From contig JAIEMG010000252.1 of the NCBI GenBank assembly GCA_019752375.1, positions 1 to 45,652 of the forward strand: a stretch of DNA of 45,652 nt, written 5' to 3'. Numbering within the stretch: the stretch's first letter is position 1; the number at the start of each line of letters is the position of its first letter. The notes below the pieces were generated by a model. That model saw only the letters and a list, made by a program, of their open reading frames with translations. It was not told where the DNA came from and did not search any database. Shown here in pieces: positions 32,194 to 41,953 of this stretch. Both the position numbers and the translations under genes were made by a program. Source of the DNA: Gemmataceae bacterium. GTDB taxonomy: Bacteria > Planctomycetota > Planctomycetia > Gemmatales > Gemmataceae.

Positions 32194-33537
32194 CTACTTC
32201 CTCGCCTCCACAATCATCGGTACTTCCCCCTTCGCCCGCAGCGTCAGCCCTGCGTTGGGCACCACGGTCTGACCAGGCGCCAGCCGCAGTCGCCAGCGCT
32301 GGGCGATGGTGGCGACGACCAGGATCATCTCCGTCCAGGCAAAGCTTTCGCCCATGCACTGGCGGGTGCCGCCGCTGAAGGGGAAAAAGGCGAAGCGCGG
32401 CCGGGCGGCGCGTGCGGCGCGCGTCATCCGCTGGGGGTCGAAGTGTCCGGGATTGGGGAAGAACCGGGCATCGTGATGGATGCCGTAAGTGTTGACGAAG
32501 ACGGCGGTGCCCGCAGGCACCGAGTAATCGCCAATCGTGGTGTCGTGGATGGCCTGGCGCAGGTACGTCCAGACGGGTGGATAGAGGCGCAGCGACTCGG
32601 CCACGACCATTTCCGTATAGGGCAGGTGCGGAACGTCGGCGACGGTGGGCGGGCGGCCGGCGAGGACCTGATCCAGCTCGGCGTGCAGGGTGGCTTCGGC
32701 TTCGGGATGGCGAGCTAGAAGGGTCCATACCCAGGTCAGAGCATTGGCCGACGTCTCGTGACCGGCCACGTACAGCGTCGCCAGCTCGTCGCGGACCTGC
32801 TCGTCGGTCATGCCGCCGGTGCCGCCTTCGGTGTCCTGCGCCGCCAGCAGCATCGAGAGCAGGTCGCCCCGGTCCCGGCCGCCTTTGCGGTGCTCGTCGA
32901 TCATGCGGTAGAGCGTGCGGTCGATCAGGGCCATCGCCTCGTCGAAGCGGTGCGCGCTGCGACGCCGCAGCCGCTTCACCAGGCCGGCAAATGGCATGTG
33001 CGGAAACAGGAAGATCGTCTGCATCGCCGTCGTCAGTGCCGCGCCAATCGCGTCGGCTTCCGCCTCGACGTCAGTGTCGAACAAGGTCTTGGCGACGACC
33101 AGCTGAGTCAGCTGCGTCATCTCGTGATGGACGCTCACCTGCTGTCCATCGTGCCAGCGGTCGCGGCGGCGTCGGCTGAAATCGGCCATGACTCCACCGT
33201 AGACGGCAATGCGATCGCGATGAAACGCCGGCTGCATCATCCGGCGCTGCCGCAGATGGAAATCGCCGTCACTGACCAGCAACCCGTTGCCGATGACTTG
33301 CCGGGCGGGACCGTGCTCCTTGGTGAAGTCGCGTGCATGCGTGACCAGCACTTGCTCGACCAGGTCGGGATGAGTGACCAGGACGATGTGGAATTGCCCA
33401 AGACCTGCATGGACGATGTCGCCATGGTCGCGGGGCAGTTCCAGGAACAGCCGCAGCGGATCGCGGTGAAAGGCAAGGCCGAGCCGCCAGGCCGTCCAGT
33501 GGCCAGGGCCGGGAGGAAGTGGATACTTGTCGGTCAT
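32194..33537 (-). CDS. Cytochrome P450
   Basis: A 447-residue soluble-type P450 monooxygenase. The I-helix oxygen-binding motif is TLYVAGHETSANALTW, the ExxR of the K-helix is ESLRLYPPVW, and the heme-ligand loop FFPFSGGTRQCMGESFA carries Cys394. The N-terminal PPGPG proline region is present and there is no membrane anchor. The sequence looks like the bacterial branch related to fatty-acid or terpene hydroxylases. No ferredoxin or reductase gene is nearby, so redox partners come from elsewhere. It heads the minus-strand run that includes a hydrolase, a sulfotransferase and a glycosyltransferase, and diverges from a second sulfotransferase. Confidence 0.93.
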   Translation of the reverse strand: MTDKYPLPPGPGHWTAWRLGLAFHRDPLRLFLELPRDHGDIVHAGLGQFHIVLVTHPDLVEQVLVTHARDFTKEHGPARQVIGNGLLVSDGDFHLRQRRMMQPAFHRDRIAVYGGVMADFSRRRRDRWHDGQQVSVHHEMTQLTQLVVAKTLFDTDVEAEADAIGAALTTAMQTIFLFPHMPFAGLVKRLRRRSAHRFDEAMALIDRTLYRMIDEHRKGGRDRGDLLSMLLAAQDTEGGTGGMTDEQVRDELATLYVAGHETSANALTWVWTLLARHPEAEATLHAELDQVLAGRPPTVADVPHLPYTEMVVAESLRLYPPVWTYLRQAIHDTTIGDYSVPAGTAVFVNTYGIHHDARFFPNPGHFDPQRMTRAARAARPRFAFFPFSGGTRQCMGESFAWTEMILVVATIAQRWRLRLAPGQTVVPNAGLTLRAKGEVPMIVEARK

Positions 33538-33688
33538 TCGCAGGCCCTTATCGTGCCGATCGGTTCAAGGTACTGTGCGAGTCGGCGGGCGTCAATGAGT
33601 GCAGGATACGGGCTGCGGTGCTGTGAGAGCTTGTCTTTCTGCCCCACCCCTCCACAATAAGAAACGCGTGTTACGACGAGGTGGCTCC

Positions 33689-34822
33689 ATGTCCGATGAG
33701 TCCCCGCTGCCGTCGCCCATCCCGGGACAGCAACTGTGGTCGGGAATGAGCTTCCCGGCCTGGGTACGCTTGCTGGCGCAGCACCGCTTTGCCATGGACC
33801 GTTGCTACTGGCCCGTCGTGCTTCGTAACACGGCGGTCAGCTTCCTTTCCTCCCTGCTCGGTTGCGTGCAGACTTTCCGCTACGGCCGGGAGGTGGCGCG
33901 GACGCCGATTCGCGAACCGCCGCTGTTCGTGCTTGGGTTTTTCCGCAGTGGCACGACGCTGCTGCACGATCTGCTTGCCCTCGATCCGCGGCACACGTTT
34001 CCCAACACGTACGAGTGCTTTCTGACCCACCATTTCCTTCTCACGGAGGACTTCGTCACGCGCCGATACCCACTGCAGTCCAAGCGAGTCATGGACGACG
34101 TGCCGATGACGTGGGACCAGCCCCAAGAGGATGAATTTGCCCTGTGCATGCTGGGCCAGCCTTCCTTCTACTTGAACATCTCATTTCCCAATCGACTCTT
34201 CCAGGACGCTGACATTGAAAGCCTGCCTCCGCGTGCGCGCGCCGCGTGGAAGCGGACGCTGTACCGGTTCCTTCAAGCGGTCACCCTCAAACGCCCCGGA
34301 CGATTGGTGATCAAATCGCCACTGCATTCTAAACGGATCAGGGTCCTGCTCGAGCTTTTCCCGGAGGCACGCTTTGTTCACATCGTCCGCGATCCGTACC
34401 GCGTCTACGCGTCGACGATCAAGATGTTGCGTGCGATGACCTCGACGTTCGGGTTGCAGCGTCCGACATTTGCAGGCCTGGAAGAGCTGGTGCTGAGCCG
34501 CTATCCGCTCATGATGGGAAAGCTGGAAGCAGACCGGCCGCTGGTGGACCCGGCGCGGTTCCATGAGATGCATTACGAGGACCTGGCACGCGACCCGGTG
34601 GGCCAGCTGCGAACCCTATACGACGCGCTTGCCCTGGACGGCTTCGCCGAGCTCCAGCCGCGGCTGGAGGCCTACCTGGCGAAGCAGGCAGGCTACCGGA
34701 CCAACCGCTATCACATGGAGCCGGGCCTCCGCGACGAGATCTCGCGCCGCTGGGCCGAGTTCATCCACCGCTATGGGTACGACAAGGAAGAGTCGCCCTC
34801 AGCGCAGGTCTCGGGACTCTGA
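33689..34822 (+). CDS. Sulfotransferase family protein
   Basis: A 377-residue sulfotransferase of the larger 'sulfotransferase_3-like' kind. The 5'-phosphosulfate loop is VLGFFRSGTTLLHDLL (residues 81-96), and the 3'-phosphate-binding segment is FVHIVRDPYRVYASTIKML with Arg234 and Ser242. An N-terminal hydrophobic stretch (VVLRNTAVSFLSSLLGCV) could contact the membrane. The ATG at 33689 follows GAGGTGG; the frame upstream is open but lacks a start with a ribosome-binding site. It diverges from the P450 gene and its last 24 bases overlap the 3' end of the convergent RND pump gene. Together with the Stf0-like gene it makes two sulfotransferases in 5 kb. Confidence 0.86.
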   Translation: MSDESPLPSPIPGQQLWSGMSFPAWVRLLAQHRFAMDRCYWPVVLRNTAVSFLSSLLGCVQTFRYGREVARTPIREPPLFVLGFFRSGTTLLHDLLALDPRHTFPNTYECFLTHHFLLTEDFVTRRYPLQSKRVMDDVPMTWDQPQEDEFALCMLGQPSFYLNISFPNRLFQDADIESLPPRARAAWKRTLYRFLQAVTLKRPGRLVIKSPLHSKRIRVLLELFPEARFVHIVRDPYRVYASTIKMLRAMTSTFGLQRPTFAGLEELVLSRYPLMMGKLEADRPLVDPARFHEMHYEDLARDPVGQLRTLYDALALDGFAELQPRLEAYLAKQAGYRTNRYHMEPGLRDEISRRWAEFIHRYGYDKEESPSAQVSGL

Positions 34823-37800
34823 TACACTATTCGCCTGCCTTGGTTCGCTGAACCACTGCAGCACGAAGAAGAAGACCGGCGTCAGCAGCAGGCCGAACGC
34901 GGTGACGCCGAGCATGCCGCTGCACACCGCATTGCCCAGGTCGCGGCGCATTTCCGCGCCGGCGCCTTCCGCCAGCACCAGCGGCACCACGCCCAGCACA
35001 AAGGCCAGCGACGTCATGAGGATCGGCCGCAGACGCAGGCGGCACGCCTCCAGCGTCGAGGTGCGACGATCGACACCGGACAGCCGGGTCTGACGCGCGA
35101 ACTGCACGATCAGCACTGCATTCTTGCTCGACAGGCCGACGAGCACGACCAATCCGATCTGGGTGAAGATGTTGACGGCAGTGTGGCTCAAGATAACCCC
35201 CGCCGCGGCGCTCAGCATGCACAACGGCACCACCAGGATGACCGCCAACGGCATGGTCCAGCTTTCGTACTGGGCGGCGAGGACCAGGAATACGACCAGC
35301 ACCGAGAGCGGAAAAATCACCCGCGACAGCCGCGACGAGAAGTCGGTGCCGCGCTCGGCCTGGAGCTGAAAGTAGGTCAGGTCGGTCCATTCGAAGTCGA
35401 ACGTGCGGGGCAACTCGCGCTGCGCCAGTGCCTCCAGGGTGTCGATCGCCTCGCCGGAGCTGGCGGTCAGCCGCGCAGCGCCGTTGACCGGGGCCGAAGG
35501 GTACATGTTGTAGCGCAGCACCATCACGGGGCCGCCGACCTCCCGGATATCCACCAGCGTTGACAGTGGCACCATTCGGCCCTGGTTGTTGCGCACCTTG
35601 AGCTGGCCGACCTCCTCGACCCGGTTGCGGAACTGGCCGTCCGCCTGAATGTTAACCTGCCAGGACCGGCCGAACTCGTTGAAGTTGTTGACGTACACGG
35701 AGCCCATGTACGTCTGAAACGTGTCGAAGACGTCCTCGATCGCCACTCCCTGGGCGCGCACCTTCTCGCGGTCGATGTCCGCGAACAGCTGCGGCGTGTT
35801 GGCGCGGTAGATGCTGAACAGACGGGCGATGTCGGGCTCATGACGGCCCTTGGCGACCAGGGCGTCGGTTTCGTGCTGAAGGATCGCCGGTCCCAGGTTG
35901 TAGCGGTCCTCGACCATCATCTTGAGGCCGCCGGCCGTGCCCAGGCCCGGCACGGGGGGAGGGCCGAAGACCGAGACCACACCTTCCTGGATCTCGCGAT
36001 AGAAGCGCTGACGCAGCCGTTCCGCGATGGCCGGCCCCTGCAATTCCGGGGTGCGCCGCTCGTCGAACGGATCGAGGATGATGAACATCGAGCCCCAGTT
36101 CGGACTGTTGCCGATGTAGACGATTGACTGCCCCGATACGCCAAGGGTGTGCTGGACGCCGGGCGTGGCGCGGGCGATGCGATCGATACGTTCCATCACC
36201 TCTGTCGTGCGCTGCACGGAGGCGGAATCGGGCAACTGGATGTTGACGACCAGGAAGCCCTTGTCCTGCTGCGGAATGTAGCTGGTCGGCAGAATGTGAT
36301 AGATCCACGCCGTCAAGAACAAGAGCCCGCCGTAGACGAACAGCAGGACGATGCTGCCCCGCAGAAGCAGAGCCACCAGCCGGGTGTAGCCGTGCGTTAC
36401 CCTCTCGAAGCCGCGATTGAACAGACCGAATGCACCACCCAGCAATCCATTGATCCCGCGGGCGACGACCCATCCAACCAGCGCACCGGCCAGGCCACAG
36501 CCAATACGCAACAACCAAGTCCAATCCTCCGGCACGTCTACACCGATCCAGGACGGCGCGAGCCAGCCCGCTGCCACGGTCAGCGCGAGGACGAAGCCGA
36601 CGCGCGGCAACGATTCCCTTCGCCTCGCCTCGGTTTGCGGTCGCAGCAGCAGGGCCGCGAGCGCGGGGCTGAGCGTCAGCGAGTTCACGGCCGACAGGAT
36701 GGTGCTGACCGCAATAGTCAGGGCGAACTGCCGAAAGAACTGGCCGGTGATGCCGCTCAGGAAGGCGCACGGCACGAACACCGCACTGAGCACGAGCGCC
36801 ACGGCAATGACCGGCCCCGTCACCTCGCCCATGGCGCGATTGGCCGCTTCTTTCGGCGACAGTCCCTGACTGAGCCAGCGCTCCACGTTCTCAACGACCA
36901 CGATCGCATCGTCCACGACGATACCGATGGCAAGCACGAGCCCGAAGAGGGACAGGTTGTTCAGTGAAAAGCCCAGGGCGCCCATCGCGGCCACGGTACC
37001 GGCCAGCGCCACGGGAATGGCCGCCAGCGGGATGATCGCGGCACGCCAGTTCTGCAGGAACAGGAATACCACCAGTGCGACGAGTAGAATCGCGTCGCGC
37101 AGCGCCAGCAAGACTTCGCGGATCGATTGCGCGATGAAAGGCGTCGTATCGTAGGCGATCCGGTATTCCATGCCTTCCGGAAACGCGGCCGCCAGCTGCT
37201 CCATCTTGCTGCGAATACCCTTGGCGGTCTGCAACGCGTTGGTGCCCGGAAGTTGATGGATGCCCAGCGCGACGGAGTGCTGTCCATCGAAGAGCCCGGT
37301 CTGGTCGTAGGACTGCGCGCCCAGCTCGACGCGGGCCACGTCGCGCAATCGCACCACGGGCATGTCGGCTCCGGCGCGCGAACCAGTCTTGACAATGATG
37401 TCGCCATACTGCTCCGGCGTCGTCAAGCGGCCGAGCGCCGTCATGGTAATCTGCTTCTCCTGCCCGGCGCCCATCGGCGGCTCGCCCAGTTGACCGGCGA
37501 CGACTTGCACGTTCTGCTGGCGCAGGGCGTTGGCAACGTCGCTGGCGGTGAGGTTCCTGGTGGCCAGGCGATCGGGATCGAGCCAGGCCCGGATGCTGTA
37601 GCTGCGCTGGCCCAGGTAGCTAATGTCCCCCACGCCGTAGAGCCGGAACAACTCGTCCTGGAGGTGAATGGTCGCGTAGTTGCTGAGATAAAGGTCGTCG
37701 TAGCGGCCATCGGGTGAAATCAGGTTGACACACAGCAGAAGGTCTGGCGCCTTTTTCTTGATGGTGATGCCCTGCTTCTGCAAGACGCTCGGCAACTGCG

Positions 37801-38149
37801 GCACGGCAATCTGCACGCGATTCTGCACGTCGACCAGCGCCATCTGCACGTCGGTGCCGACTTCGAATGTCACGGTCAGGTTGTAGGCGCCATCGTTGGT
37901 GGATTGCGATGACATGTAAACCATGCGGTCAATGCCGTTGACCTCCTGCTCGATCGGCGCTGCCACGGAGTCGGCGACGACTTGGGCACTGGCCCCAGGG
38001 TAAGTACACGAGACCTGGATCGTCGGCGGCGTGATTTCCGGATACTGGGCGATCGGCAAGAACGGAACGGTGACGGCGCCGAGCAGCGTGATGGTGAGCG
38101 ACAGCACGGTCGCGAAGATCGGTCGGTCGATAAAGAATCGCGAAAGCAA
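34799..38149 (-). CDS. RND efflux transporter (HAE1/AcrB type), orphan
   Basis: A 1,116-residue inner-membrane RND pump, a proton antiporter for hydrophobic and amphiphilic compounds. The N-terminus LSRFFIDRPIFATVLSLTI is typical, TM4 carries the proton-relay Asp pair (IGIVVDDAIVVVENVERW, near residue 412), and TM10 carries the Lys (GLSSKNAVLIVQFARQ, near 1008). I chose TTG at 38149 because GGAGG lies 6 bases upstream. Between the two halves (about residues 503-576) there is an unusual insert with two hydrophobic segments (VGFVLALTVAAGWLAPSW and LLRIGCGLAGALVGWVVARG) where AcrB has only a short amphipathic helix. No membrane-fusion or outer-membrane partner gene is seen in this window. Its 3' end overlaps the convergent sulfotransferase gene. 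Confidence 0.93.
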   Translation of the reverse strand: MLSRFFIDRPIFATVLSLTITLLGAVTVPFLPIAQYPEITPPTIQVSCTYPGASAQVVADSVAAPIEQEVNGIDRMVYMSSQSTNDGAYNLTVTFEVGTDVQMALVDVQNRVQIAVPQLPSVLQKQGITIKKKAPDLLLCVNLISPDGRYDDLYLSNYATIHLQDELFRLYGVGDISYLGQRSYSIRAWLDPDRLATRNLTASDVANALRQQNVQVVAGQLGEPPMGAGQEKQITMTALGRLTTPEQYGDIIVKTGSRAGADMPVVRLRDVARVELGAQSYDQTGLFDGQHSVALGIHQLPGTNALQTAKGIRSKMEQLAAAFPEGMEYRIAYDTTPFIAQSIREVLLALRDAILLVALVVFLFLQNWRAAIIPLAAIPVALAGTVAAMGALGFSLNNLSLFGLVLAIGIVVDDAIVVVENVERWLSQGLSPKEAANRAMGEVTGPVIAVALVLSAVFVPCAFLSGITGQFFRQFALTIAVSTILSAVNSLTLSPALAALLLRPQTEARRRESLPRVGFVLALTVAAGWLAPSWIGVDVPEDWTWLLRIGCGLAGALVGWVVARGINGLLGGAFGLFNRGFERVTHGYTRLVALLLRGSIVLLFVYGGLLFLTAWIYHILPTSYIPQQDKGFLVVNIQLPDSASVQRTTEVMERIDRIARATPGVQHTLGVSGQSIVYIGNSPNWGSMFIILDPFDERRTPELQGPAIAERLRQRFYREIQEGVVSVFGPPPVPGLGTAGGLKMMVEDRYNLGPAILQHETDALVAKGRHEPDIARLFSIYRANTPQLFADIDREKVRAQGVAIEDVFDTFQTYMGSVYVNNFNEFGRSWQVNIQADGQFRNRVEEVGQLKVRNNQGRMVPLSTLVDIREVGGPVMVLRYNMYPSAPVNGAARLTASSGEAIDTLEALAQRELPRTFDFEWTDLTYFQLQAERGTDFSSRLSRVIFPLSVLVVFLVLAAQYESWTMPLAVILVVPLCMLSAAAGVILSHTAVNIFTQIGLVVLVGLSSKNAVLIVQFARQTRLSGVDRRTSTLEACRLRLRPILMTSLAFVLGVVPLVLAEGAGAEMRRDLGNAVCSGMLGVTAFGLLLTPVFFFVLQWFSEPRQANSVSESRDLR

Positions 38150-38336
38150 CGCACACCTCCCGCCGTCCACTCTATCCGCACGAATGCCTGTTCGACATTT
38201 TACGAACCCAATCCGAACATGCGGGAACCATTGCCGATCGAAGGATTGGAAAGCATTTCACGAGCGGCGGCCACAGTGCGTTGATGCTGAGATTGGCGGG
38301 GCGCACTTTGTCTTCGAGTTCCGCTCCTCGGTGATG

Positions 38337-41300
38337 CTATGAAAGGCAGGTCAGCTCTTCGTCGCAATCGGCAGGCGTGGCCTTGTGGATCGGCAGAGGC
38401 ACCTCGGCGGCCCCCGGATCAGGGAGGGATGAATCCGCCGAAGCCTCGATGATTTGCAGAATCAGACCACTTAGCTCGGGATTTTCTTCGGCGGCTTCGC
38501 GCTCATGGAGTGCCGCGAGAAACAAGGTCGCACGGTCGCCCAGGGACTGGACGACTTCCAAGGCCGTTCTGCGCAGTCGAACGGATGGATCGGCCAGGAC
38601 GGCAGTGAGGACCTCGGCGGCGGCGGCGGAGTCAGCCTCCGCGCCGATCAAGAATCCGGCTGCGATCAGTTGGAGGCGCGGATTGGGATCGGTCAGCAAG
38701 TGCTCGAAAAGGTCGTGAACCAGGCCCGGGGAAGCCGACCGCAGGGCAAGGGCTGCATTGACCCGCAAGCTATCGTTGCCATCGCTCGCGCATTCGATCA
38801 GCGCGGGCACTGCTTCCGCGGGCACCGGATCCAATCGAGATAGGACGCGTGCAGCGTTGGCTCGAACCTGGACCTCGGGATCGCGCAGGGCCTCGACCAG
38901 GTCCGGAATGGCTTCCGGACAGAGTTCCGTGGCTTTCACGAAGCCGGCCATGGCGAGCTTGCGAATTTCCGGCTGCGAACTCTTGAGCCCGCCGATAAAT
39001 GCAGCGGTTGCCTCCGCTGGCTGAATGATGGCGATGGCCCGCAACGCATGTTCGCGCACCCCCGCCTCTCCCGTTCGCACCGCTTGCAACAAGGCGGGGC
39101 CGGCAGCGGCAGCCTTCGTGCCCAGCTTCCCCAGGGCGAGCGCGGCTTGACTCTGGACGGCGCCGTTATCGTCCGAAAGCAGCTGGCACAACCCCGCGAC
39201 GACCGCAGACGTGTCTCCCACCACCCGCGAAAGGGCCTTGGCGACCTCGATCTTGACCCCGTCATTGGCGTCGGCGACCGCATGGAGCAGATGAGAGCTG
39301 CCGCAGCTGCGCAATTCCTCGCGGTTGCCCACGGCCTCGACAGCGCTGGCCCGCACTTCGGGATTCGGGTCCTCCAGCGCGGCCAGGACCGCGGCTGTGG
39401 CGGTCTCGGTCAGGTGGCCGATTTCGCCCAGAGCACGAATGGCCGCACTGCGCACAGAATCCTCCGCATCGACAAGGGCTGTCTCCAGAGCGCGAACGGC
39501 GGGCTGAGCCGCTTCGCCCATCTTGCCGAGCGCCTCCGCCGCATTGGCGCGGACCTTGGGCGTGACGTGGCGGAGCGATCGCACCAGGCCGGGAATGGCA
39601 TCGGCGGCACCCTCGCCCATTTCTCCCAGCGCTTCCGCGGCCAAGGCACTGACCCAGTTGTCCTTGTCGCGCAAGGCACGGACCAGGTGTGGGACCGCGT
39701 CGACGCCAGCCTCGCCGATCTTACCCAGGGCCTCTGCCGCCTTGGCACGCACGCGGTCGTTGCTGTCCGTCAGTGCTTCCGCGAGCGCGGGCGTCGCTTC
39801 CGCCGCCGCTGCACCGATGGTGCCCAAAACCTCGGCGGTCCGTGCCCGCACCAGCGTGTCTTGACTGTCCAAACCGTCGGTCAGAGATTCAATGGCTTCG
39901 TCCTGGAGCGTACCGATTTCCCCAAGCGCCTCCGCCGCAACCTGGCGAATAGACTCATCGTGTTCATGCAGCAAAGCCATGAGCGAAGGAACGGCTGTGG
40001 CGGCTTCCTTCCTCAGGCTCCCCAGTGCCCGGGCGGCCGCGATTCGGAGGAGGGCAGTCGGATCCTCGAGCAAGGCCATCAACGCGGAAACGGCTTCCTG
40101 GGAGGACGCCCGCAGCAGCCCGAGGGCCTCGGCGGCCTGACAACGGACGGACTCATCTGCATCCTTGAGACAGCCGATCAGGTCCGGCACGGCATCGGTC
40201 GCCGCGGGGCCGATCAGGCCGAGCGATCGCGCCGCCTGGCCTCGCACAGCCACGACCGGGTCCGTCAGACGCTCGCGTAAGGCCTCAACGGCCAGGGGAG
40301 TATGGTTGGCCATCGGCAGTGACGAAGTGGACTTACGCCGACACAGCACCTGCCAGAGCGATCGCACCGGAAAACGCGGGACGCGTCGGTCAGGCGGATT
40401 CTTGCGAAGGGACGTGGCACTGAGTCCACCGATCGGGCCCAGGGCTTCCGCGACGCTTTGGCGGACCCGGTCACTGGGATCGTGTCCAAGGCGAACCAGT
40501 GCAGGGACGGCTTCGAGGGCCTGAAGTCGACCCAGCGCGCCGGCAGTGACGGCGCGGACGTTCTCATTGGGATCGTCCAGGTGAACGATCAGAATGGGAA
40601 TGCCGGCGGGACCGATGTCCGCGATAATCCGCGGCAGGTAGGTGCGTTGTTCGGGCGTCAGGACCGCCATCGAGCGCAGGGACAGGAGTAGCGCGCGAAC
40701 CGCACTGGGCCCGTGCTGAGGCAGGGAGTTACGCGCTCGCTCATGAATGGGCAGATGGGGGCTCCAGAAATCACCGATGGTCTCGGCCAGCAGCCGCCCG
40801 CGCCGGACCGATGAAAAGATCTTTTCCAGCAGCACCAGCGTGAAGAACGACCGGAACAGGGCCAGCAAGGTTGCCGCGGGCCACTGGACCTGGCGAACGT
40901 AAGTCACATGGACGAAGTTGTAGGATTCGGCGATTCCCAACAGATCGACGACTCGAAACAGATTGATCAACGTGTACGCCAGGAAGTCCGCAAAGCCTGG
41001 CGGCCCGTCCCGGTGTCCCACGTGAAACCAATGCTCACCAACCGTCTCATAGAACGACTGATTGAGGAGAGCAAAACCGCCGACCAGGCTGACGGTAGCG
41101 GTAATCAACAGCGGCATGCCGACGACCCGCCCATAGCGAACGACGTACACAGCCAGCTCCTGGCCTTTGAGTGGATTGTGCAGGGCCTTGTAGCCGCGCG
41201 CCACTTCGTAGCGCTCCACGTCAATCCAGATGTAGGCCAGGCACGTGGTCACTCCGACCAGCATTAGGACTGTTCCGCTCGCGGCCGCCAGGAAAGGAAA

Positions 41301-41573
41301 GCGTTCACCCAGGATCGCCCCGACAAGGATCCACGTCAGAACAATTCCGAGCAGCACGGGCCACTCGGCCCAGGAGAACAATGCCTGCCACGTTCGAAAG
41401 CCGGACCGAATGCTCGACTGCACCACCGCCTGGATGATGCCGAGAATGAACCCCACCACGCCAATATAGAACAGGAGGCCCGCAGCAATTCCGAGCACGA
41501 CGAATGCGAGCAAGAGAAGATACGACGAGCCGATTTGATCCAGATCGAAGAAATAGGAAGGTGGTGGGTTCAT
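38337..41573 (-). CDS. Membrane-anchored HEAT-repeat protein
   Basis: A 1,078-residue protein in two parts. The first 320 residues hold about five membrane segments (for example YLLLLAFVVLGIAAGLLFYI, WPVLLGIVLTWILVGAIL and PLLITATVSLVGGFALL). From about 330 to 1040 come roughly 20 or more HEAT/PBS-lyase-type repeats of about 31 residues with the consensus DPSxRVRxxAAEALGxIG, most regular in the middle (EALGKIGEAGVDAVPHLVRA, EALGEMGEGAADAIPGLVRS). Such repeats form a curved scaffold for binding proteins; no enzyme domain is seen. I prefer ATG 41573, right before the hydrophobic region, over an upstream start at 41654 that adds a charged tail. The function is unknown; a cytoplasmic or periplasmic scaffold tied to the membrane is the simplest reading. 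Confidence 0.82.
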   Translation of the reverse strand: MNPPPSYFFDLDQIGSSYLLLLAFVVLGIAAGLLFYIGVVGFILGIIQAVVQSSIRSGFRTWQALFSWAEWPVLLGIVLTWILVGAILGERFPFLAAASGTVLMLVGVTTCLAYIWIDVERYEVARGYKALHNPLKGQELAVYVVRYGRVVGMPLLITATVSLVGGFALLNQSFYETVGEHWFHVGHRDGPPGFADFLAYTLINLFRVVDLLGIAESYNFVHVTYVRQVQWPAATLLALFRSFFTLVLLEKIFSSVRRGRLLAETIGDFWSPHLPIHERARNSLPQHGPSAVRALLLSLRSMAVLTPEQRTYLPRIIADIGPAGIPILIVHLDDPNENVRAVTAGALGRLQALEAVPALVRLGHDPSDRVRQSVAEALGPIGGLSATSLRKNPPDRRVPRFPVRSLWQVLCRRKSTSSLPMANHTPLAVEALRERLTDPVVAVRGQAARSLGLIGPAATDAVPDLIGCLKDADESVRCQAAEALGLLRASSQEAVSALMALLEDPTALLRIAAARALGSLRKEAATAVPSLMALLHEHDESIRQVAAEALGEIGTLQDEAIESLTDGLDSQDTLVRARTAEVLGTIGAAAAEATPALAEALTDSNDRVRAKAAEALGKIGEAGVDAVPHLVRALRDKDNWVSALAAEALGEMGEGAADAIPGLVRSLRHVTPKVRANAAEALGKMGEAAQPAVRALETALVDAEDSVRSAAIRALGEIGHLTETATAAVLAALEDPNPEVRASAVEAVGNREELRSCGSSHLLHAVADANDGVKIEVAKALSRVVGDTSAVVAGLCQLLSDDNGAVQSQAALALGKLGTKAAAAGPALLQAVRTGEAGVREHALRAIAIIQPAEATAAFIGGLKSSQPEIRKLAMAGFVKATELCPEAIPDLVEALRDPEVQVRANAARVLSRLDPVPAEAVPALIECASDGNDSLRVNAALALRSASPGLVHDLFEHLLTDPNPRLQLIAAGFLIGAEADSAAAAEVLTAVLADPSVRLRRTALEVVQSLGDRATLFLAALHEREAAEENPELSGLILQIIEASADSSLPDPGAAEVPLPIHKATPADCDEELTCLS

Positions 41574-41953
41574 GTCCTTGCAATCGTGAGAGAGAAGGTC
41601 CTTTTCACCGAGTCGGTTGAGCGTCGAGAGATGCCTTGCCGGAACCTTCGGCATGGGCCGCCTGCCCCCAAGAAGCGATTGCAGCCACTATTGTCGGAGA
41701 CTCAGAGTCGGAACGGTTGCCGTTTTTCCTCGATGCACTGGCCCCTCGTCAGGTTCTCGATGGCTGCCTTCAGCTCGACCTGCCACCATTTACAGTCCTT
41801 ACAAAGACCCCACTCGCGTTCCGCCATGGCGAGATCCCTCGTCTTTTCGGGCGACCAGGTCAAGAAACCACCGCAATCGGCAAGCCAGTAGGGGGGCCGG
41901 GGGATTGCACTAGAGCCGACATCCCAACGGAGCGATTTCGGAGGCGCGACCAT
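41570..41953 (-). pseudogene. Small Cys-motif protein with internal TGA
   Basis: From ATG 41953 the frame gives an 83-residue product with ADCGGFLTW, WGLCKDCKWWQVE and RGQCIEEKRQPFRL, then a TGA at 41704-41702. The same frame continues beyond it with VSDNSGCNRFLGAGGPCRR and ends in a TGA that overlaps the ATG of the HEAT-repeat gene (41573). The CxxC...C before the stop and the SGCNRF after it look like parts of one small zinc-binding protein; a CGA to TGA change would explain the break. Either it is a pseudogene, or the short product is used. A later start at 41827 is also possible. No named family recognised. Confidence 0.5.
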
